Source: Zoogloea dura (lineage in GTDB: Bacteria > Pseudomonadota > Gammaproteobacteria > Burkholderiales > Rhodocyclaceae). Taken from it: DNA of 64,000 bases. This document shows positions 59,687 through 64,000 of the stretch, in pieces; position 1 is the stretch's first letter; each line of letters opens with the position of its first letter. The stretch spans positions 62,001 to 126,000 of the forward strand of contig NZ_JABBGA010000012.1 of the NCBI RefSeq assembly GCF_012927165.1. The letters run 5' to 3'. The notes beneath the pieces were generated by a model. That model was not told the origin of the DNA and did not search any database. It was given only the letters and a program-made list of their open reading frames with translations. The translations under genes were made by a program, and so were the position numbers.

Positions 59687-59702
59687 TGTCTTATATAAGA
59701 CA
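59687..59702. promoter_or_regulatory. 16-bp palindromic operator in the GntR-mdh intergenic region
   Basis: TGTCTTATATAAGACA is a perfect palindrome and contains the GT-N-TA-N-AC style core of GntR/HutC operators. It lies 48 bases before the regulator gene and upstream of the mdh -35, so it could serve both autoregulation and mdh control. Confidence 0.65.
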
Positions 59703-59715
59703 TATAACATGGAAA

Positions 59716-59744
59716 TTGACACCCCCCGGAAATCGTCCTACGAT
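59716..59744 (+). promoter_or_regulatory. Sigma-70 promoter of mdh
   Basis: TTGACA (59716-59721), 17 bases, TACGAT (59739-59744). The -35 is perfect, the spacing ideal and the -10 matches in four of six positions. Transcription would start near 59751, giving a leader of about 110 bases. Confidence 0.65.
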
Positions 59745-59863
59745 TCGGCTGTTGACCGATCAGACATTGATCCCAGCAACGAATCCTATCGCGGCGGCGT
59801 GAAGGCGGCGCGAGACAGCAGCAACGAGTCGATAACACTTCTTTCTGAGAGGGAGTCTCAATA

Positions 59864-60856
59864 ATGGCAAAAGCCCCCGTTCGTGTCGCAGTAACCGGCG
59901 CTGCCGGCCAGATCGGCTACAGCCTCCTGTTCCGCATCGCCAGTGGCGAAATGCTGGGCAAGGACCAGCCCGTCATCCTTCAACTGCTCGATCTCCCCCA
60001 GGCCCAGAAGGCCGTCAAGGGCGTGATGATGGAGCTGGAAGACTGTGCCTTCCCGCTGCTGGCCGGCATGATCGCCACCGACGACCCCAATGTCGCCTTC
60101 AAGGACGCCCAGGTCTGCCTGCTGGTCGGTGCCCGCCCCCGCGGCCCCGGCATGGAGCGCAAGGACCTGCTGACCGAAAACGCCAAGATCTTCACCGTGC
60201 AGGGTGCCGCCATCGGCCAGCATGCTGCTCCGGACGTCAAGGTGCTGGTGGTTGGCAACCCCTGCAACACCAACGCCTACATCGCCAAGGAAATCGCCGT
60301 CAAGTACGGCCGCGTCAGCGCCAAGAACTTCACCGGCATGCTGCGCCTTGACCACAACCGCGCCCTGTCCCAGCTTGCTGGCAAGACCGGCCGTGAAGTG
60401 TCCAGCCTGAAGAACCTGGTCGTCTGGGGCAACCACTCCCCCACGATGTATGCCGACTACCGCTTCACCACCTCCAACGGCGACAAGGTGCCGGCGCTGG
60501 TGAACGACGAAGCCTGGAACCGCGACGTGTTCCTGCCGACCGTCGGCAAGCGTGGCGCCGCCATCATCGAAGCCCGCGGCCTGTCCTCCGCCGCTTCCGC
60601 TGCCAATGCCGCCATCGACCACATCCGTGACTGGGTGCTGGGCTCCAATGGCGAATGGGTCACCATGGGCATCCCGTCCGACGGTTCCTACGGCATCCCC
60701 GAAGGCATCATCTACGGCTTCCCGGTCACCACCGAAAACGGCGAGTACAAGATCGTCCAGGGCCTGGAGATCGATCAGTTCTCCCGCGAGCGCATGACCC
60801 ACACGCTCAACGAGCTGCTCGAAGAGCGCGACGGCGTGAAAGACCTGCTGGCCTGA
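59864..60856 (+). CDS. mdh: Malate dehydrogenase
   Basis: A 330-residue NAD enzyme of the betaproteobacterial/cytosolic type. NAD site [38 protein letters not shown] (substrate Arg residues), [13 protein letters not shown], and catalytic His in [16 protein letters not shown]. It oxidises malate to oxaloacetate for citrate synthase. GGGAG lies 8 bases before the ATG. It is divergent from the GntR gene and closed by a strong terminator. Confidence 0.96.
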   Translation: MAKAPVRVAVTGAAGQIGYSLLFRIASGEMLGKDQPVILQLLDLPQAQKAVKGVMMELEDCAFPLLAGMIATDDPNVAFKDAQVCLLVGARPRGPGMERKDLLTENAKIFTVQGAAIGQHAAPDVKVLVVGNPCNTNAYIAKEIAVKYGRVSAKNFTGMLRLDHNRALSQLAGKTGREVSSLKNLVVWGNHSPTMYADYRFTTSNGDKVPALVNDEAWNRDVFLPTVGKRGAAIIEARGLSSAASAANAAIDHIRDWVLGSNGEWVTMGIPSDGSYGIPEGIIYGFPVTTENGEYKIVQGLEIDQFSRERMTHTLNELLEERDGVKDLLA

Positions 60857-60886
60857 TCAAACGGGGCGTCAGCCTCATCGATCCAG

Positions 60887-60917
60887 CGCGGGGGCGGAAA
60901 CGCCCCCGCGTTTTTTT
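60887..60917 (+). terminator. Intrinsic terminator of mdh
   Basis: CGCGGGGGCG-GAAA-CGCCCCCGCG (60887-60910), a 10-bp stem with a GNRA loop, then seven T residues. Confidence 0.95.
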
Positions 60918-60971
60918 ATGCCGCCCTTTTTGTTACCCTCGCACGACTCTTCACTTCAGCCCATCCGCACC

Positions 60972-61964
60972 ATGCCCTCCCTGCCGCACCCCGAAAGCGT
61001 ACTGTTCCAGGGCGAGAAGCCCTTCCCCATCCTGCCCGCCGTTGACCATTACGCCGGCAGCGAGAAGCTGATGTGCAAGGCCCTTGCCGTCCAGCACGAA
61101 CTGGGCCCCGTCTTCGACATCACCTGCGACTGCGAGGACGGCGCCCGTGCTGGCGCCGAGGCGGAACATGCCGCGATGGCCGCCGCCGTGGTCATGTCCG
61201 GCGACAACCGCTTCGGCCGTGTCGGCGCCCGCATCCACGACATCACCCACACACACTGGGAGCAGGATGTGGACATCCTGGTCAGCCAGGCCGGCCAGCG
61301 GCTTGCCTTCCTCACTATCCCCAAGCCGCGCAGCGCAGCCGACGTCGTGCGCCAGATCGAAGCCATCCGCAGCGCCGAGCAAAAACACAGCATCGAGCGG
61401 CAGATCCCGGTGCACGTGCTCATCGAGACCCACGGCGCCCTGCGGGATGCCTGGGAGATCGCCGCCCTTGACCGCGTCGAATCCCTGGATTTCGGGCTGA
61501 TGGACTTCGTCAGCGGCCATCACGGCGCCATACCGGGGTCGGCAATGCGCAGCCCCGGCCAGTTCGAACATCCGCTGGTGGTCCGTGCCAAGTGCGACAT
61601 TGCTGCCGCAGCGCTGGCCAATGGCGTCGTGCCATCCCACAACGTGACCACGGAACTCAAGGACATCGACTACATCCGCCGGGACGCCGAACGGGCCCGC
61701 CGGGAGTTCGGCTATCTGCGCATGTGGAGCATCCACCCCAACCAGATCGTGCCGATAGTCGAGGCCATGCGCCCCGACTTTTCGGAGGTCGAAGACGCCT
61801 CAAGCATCCTGATTGCAGCCCAGGACGCCCATTGGGGCCCGATCCAGCATGCCGGAAAGCTGCACGACCGGGCCTCCTACCGTTATTACTGGGAGCTGCT
61901 CAAACGCGCCTCGACCACCGGCATGTCAGTACCGGACGACGCGCGGGCGCGATTCTTCGGATAG
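60972..61964 (+). CDS. CitE/HpcH-HpaI-family lyase
   Basis: A 330-residue TIM-barrel protein of the citrate lyase beta-subunit/malyl-CoA lyase superfamily. The acidic metal-site region is FDITCDCEDGARAGAEAEH; others are VHVLIETHGALRDAWEIAAL (metal Glu), LDFGLMDFVSGHHGAIPG and RMWSIHPNQIVPIVEAM. There is no citDF nearby, so it is not classical citrate lyase. A CoA-thioester lyase such as for malyl- or citramalyl-CoA is possible but unproven. Start ATG 60972 is 55 bases after the mdh terminator; the frame is open a further 18 codons upstream without support. Confidence 0.8.
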   Translation: MPSLPHPESVLFQGEKPFPILPAVDHYAGSEKLMCKALAVQHELGPVFDITCDCEDGARAGAEAEHAAMAAAVVMSGDNRFGRVGARIHDITHTHWEQDVDILVSQAGQRLAFLTIPKPRSAADVVRQIEAIRSAEQKHSIERQIPVHVLIETHGALRDAWEIAALDRVESLDFGLMDFVSGHHGAIPGSAMRSPGQFEHPLVVRAKCDIAAAALANGVVPSHNVTTELKDIDYIRRDAERARREFGYLRMWSIHPNQIVPIVEAMRPDFSEVEDASSILIAAQDAHWGPIQHAGKLHDRASYRYYWELLKRASTTGMSVPDDARARFFG

Positions 61965-61965
61965 C

Positions 61966-61998
61966 CCAAAAAAAACCGGGAGACAGCTCCCGGTTTTT
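61966..61998. terminator. Bidirectional intrinsic terminator
   Basis: AAACCGGGAG (61973-61982) pairs with CTCCCGGTTT (61987-61996) around a 4-base loop, with A-run on the left and T-run on the right. It ends the CitE-like gene on plus and the flavoprotein gene on minus. Confidence 0.93.
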
Positions 61999-62015
61999 CA
62001 TTGCAGTCCAGACAA

Positions 62016-63260
62016 TCACTCCGGCAGCGCGACCTTGTTGTCCGTACTGAACTGGTAATCACGAAACACATGCTCCGCCGACAGGATCTGGTAATTCCCG
62101 TCTTCGTTCCGACGCGAGGTGTCCTTCAGGCGATAGGTGTAATGCCCGCAGGTCCACAGATCGAAATTGCGCATGTGGGTACACATGCAGGTCTTCTCCA
62201 TCACGATGATCTTCTTCTCACCGGGATGCAGGGCAACCTGCTTGTTGTATGCGTCGATGTACGAACAGTTTCCGGTGCTGTCAAGCAGATAACCATAGGC
62301 CTCGCAATTGGGGCGAATACCCGAGCCGATCGCCGGGCTGCCGGTCAACATCCGCATCGGATAGCCGGTGGGCGAAATCTGGTTGACGACGATCTCCTCC
62401 TCGCTGGCCTTGAAATAATGCTGCTGCACATTCTCGGGCAGACCGCACTCATGGGTCACGGTGAAGCGGGTGGCCACCTGCACGGCGCTGGCACCATGCT
62501 CCAGGAAAGACACCGCATCACTGCCCGTGAAGATGCCGCCCGCCGCAATCAGCGGGATGTCGAGCTTCTCGGCCATCAGCCAGGCGCGGATCTCGGCGAC
62601 GATGGTGGCCAGGTCGTACTTGGCCCAGTCCATGCCGAAACCCAGGTGCCCCCCCGCCAGCGGACCTTCGACCACCACATAGTCGGGCAGCCGGTTGGTG
62701 CGTGAGCTCTTGCGCAGGAAGAGCTGCAGCGCGCGCAGGGACGACACGATGATGCCCAGCTTGGCATCGCGGAAGCGGGGATGATCCTCGATCAGGGCAA
62801 AGGAGCCCAGATGCAGGCCGGCCGCCAGGGTGATGCCGTCAGCCCCCGCATCCAGCGCCGAGGCGAGCCTCACGCGGAGGGTTTCCTTCGGCGCATTCAT
62901 GGTCAGCTTCTCCATGCAGTTGACGAAGATCATGCCCGGGCCACGCTTGGCCTCCATGGTCTTGCCCACATGCAGCCGGGTCGCCTCGGCAAGCTGGCCC
63001 AGGTCGAACTGCACCATCGACTTGTCGGAGTTCGCAACGTTGTACTTGTACTGCTTGAGCTTATCCTTCACGAACTTGGTGTTGAAGCGACGATCGGCAA
63101 CCGTCTTGACCATCGCATCCGAGATATGACCGATCCCGCCGAGCCGGGCAGCCTCCAGTGCCAGATCTGCGGTGGAGATGTCCACCCCCATGCCGCCGAT
63201 GACGATGGGCACCAGTTCCTGCTTGCCGAAATTCAGACGAAAATCATCAACTCGTTTCAT
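62016..63260 (-). CDS. NPD-family FMN-dependent protein (nitronate monooxygenase-like)
   Basis: A 414-residue TIM-barrel flavoprotein. Family motifs include PIVIGGMGVDISTADLALEA at the N-terminus, GPLAGGHLGFGMDW, IPLIAAGGIFTGSDAVSFLEHGA and VQVATRFTVTHECG. The last 90 residues carry several cysteines (NCSYIDAYN, CMCTHMRNFDLWTCGHY), more than in ordinary nitronate monooxygenases, which suggests a metal or disulfide site. The substrate is unknown. Start ATG 63260 has GGGG upstream (AAGGGGTTTC before ATG). It is a single gene. Confidence 0.75.
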   Translation of the reverse strand: MKRVDDFRLNFGKQELVPIVIGGMGVDISTADLALEAARLGGIGHISDAMVKTVADRRFNTKFVKDKLKQYKYNVANSDKSMVQFDLGQLAEATRLHVGKTMEAKRGPGMIFVNCMEKLTMNAPKETLRVRLASALDAGADGITLAAGLHLGSFALIEDHPRFRDAKLGIIVSSLRALQLFLRKSSRTNRLPDYVVVEGPLAGGHLGFGMDWAKYDLATIVAEIRAWLMAEKLDIPLIAAGGIFTGSDAVSFLEHGASAVQVATRFTVTHECGLPENVQQHYFKASEEEIVVNQISPTGYPMRMLTGSPAIGSGIRPNCEAYGYLLDSTGNCSYIDAYNKQVALHPGEKKIIVMEKTCMCTHMRNFDLWTCGHYTYRLKDTSRRNEDGNYQILSAEHVFRDYQFSTDNKVALPE

Positions 63261-63523
63261 GAAACCCCTTCCAGACAGACGTGAAGAGTCGTGGCACCCA
63301 CAGGCTACCAGTGACAGAACACAGTATTATCTCATCGCCCCACCCTGTATGCAGTGGGTTAGATCAAGTAAAAACGCCGTAAGTTGCCAAAAGCCACCAG
63401 AATCATTCAGCCATCCGTCCGACGGGCGGCATCGCCGGAGCGTCGAAAATTTGATACTTTCCGATCCGAGGAGAAAGTCACGAACTCGGCTAAAATAGTG
63501 CTTCCCATATCGCCCTCCGCCTG

Positions 63524-64000
63524 ATGTCCGAATCCACGCCCCCCGCTCAAGAATGCGCTGTACTGTTTGCCGACCTCGTCGGCAGCACGCAGCTGTACCA
63601 GCGCGTGGGAGACTCCAGCGCCTTCGAGGTCGTGGACCGCAGCATCCGCGCCATGCGCATCGCGGTCGAGACCAAGCGCGGACGCGTGGTCAAGCATACT
63701 GGCGACGGCCTGATGGCCGTATTCCGCGAGGCGGACAGCGCCGCCGACGCCACCCTGGCCATCCACCTGGCAATAAAGGAACTCCCCTCCCCGCCCGAGC
63801 AGCGTCTCGCCGTGCGCATCGGCTTCCACTTTGGCGGCGTGGTGGCGAGCGGTACAGACGTCTTCGGCGACACGGTCAATTTCGCGGCGCGCCTGGCCGA
63901 ACTCGCCTCACCGGGCAAGGCCATCACCTCATCCGAAACCGCCCGGCGGCTTGGCCCGGAATGGCGCTCGGTGCTGCACAGCCTGCCCCCCCGCGTGATC
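63524..64000 (+). CDS. Class III adenylate cyclase, N-terminal part
   Basis: The frame is open from ATG 63524 to the window edge (159 codons). The cyclase catalytic domain starts at once: metal Asp17 in LFADLVGST, Lys57 (adenine-specifying) and metal Asp61 in VVKHTGDGLMAVF, then Asp112 in TDVFGD, Asn119 and Arg123 in VNFAARL, which stabilise the transition state. All residues needed for ATP cyclisation to cAMP are present. The remainder, perhaps a regulatory domain, lies outside the window. Confidence 0.88.
   Translation, partial: MSESTPPAQECAVLFADLVGSTQLYQRVGDSSAFEVVDRSIRAMRIAVETKRGRVVKHTGDGLMAVFREADSAADATLAIHLAIKELPSPPEQRLAVRIGFHFGGVVASGTDVFGDTVNFAARLAELASPGKAITSSETARRLGPEWRSVLHSLPPRVI

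Overview
The window is high-GC bacterial chromosome from a betaproteobacterium, most likely of the Rhodocyclales (Azoarcus/Thauera/Azospira/Zoogloea neighbourhood). The evidence is a Neisseria-like trimeric porin, a phasin, a PilY1-type pilus cluster, DmpR/XylT-type aromatic-degradation genes and the betaproteobacterial TCA block sdhCDAB-sdhE-gltA-odhAB-lpdA beside mdh. The genus cannot be fixed from sequence alone. There are no rRNA or tRNA genes, insertion sequences or CRISPR arrays, so this reads as stable core chromosome with a few accessory blocks.

Layout. 0-7 kb: end of an unidentified gene, then a minor-pilin/tip-adhesin operon on the minus strand (fimT-pilV-pilW-pilX-pilY1). 7.2-7.9 kb: a DsbA-fold isomerase. 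8.0-18.2 kb: a complete guanidine-nitrogen operon, consisting of a sigma-54-type promoter, a guanidine-I riboswitch, an ABC importer, two DUF1989 carboxyguanidine deiminase subunits, a biotin-dependent guanidine/urea carboxylase and allophanate hydrolase. A second element with the architecture of a guanidine-II riboswitch sits inside the operon, just before the carboxylase. 18.3-21.8 kb: a di-haem cytochrome c peroxidase, a XylT-like ferredoxin and a DmpR/XylR-type regulator. 21.8-24.2 kb: a GGDEF/EAL gene split by a frameshift at a GCTG tetranucleotide repeat. 24.4-27.1 kb: an extended class I CoA-transferase and a phasin.

27.2-33.4 kb: a phosphate-starvation block, pstSCAB divergent from a Tat-exported PhoX phosphatase across a PHO-box-like region. 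33.7-35.8 kb: a porin and a DUF3334/CheX-like protein. 36.0-39.9 kb: a TatT/DctP/fused DctQM TRAP importer. 39.9-42.6 kb: molybdenum-cofactor genes mobB-moeA-moaD-moaE, with four 63-bp tandem repeats between moeA and moaD that duplicate the moaD ribosome binding site and start codon in frame. 42.7-48.1 kb: an Aer-like chemoreceptor, a DinG/YoaA helicase and ZapE. 48.2-58.8 kb: the TCA-cycle block on the minus strand. 58.9-62.0 kb: a HutC-type GntR regulator divergent from mdh, then a CitE-like lyase. 62.0-64.0 kb: an NPD-family flavoprotein and the start of a class III adenylate cyclase that runs off the window.

How it fits together. The guanidine operon would import guanidine, carboxylate it, deiminate carboxyguanidine to allophanate and hydrolyse that to ammonia and CO2. 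It appears to be controlled by nitrogen status (sigma-54) and by guanidine at two points. The TCA block plus mdh probably forms one regulon with the adjacent GntR repressor. The most unusual items are the second guanidine riboswitch candidate, the start-codon-carrying moaD repeats whose hairpin covaries between units, and the possibly phase-variable GGDEF/EAL gene.
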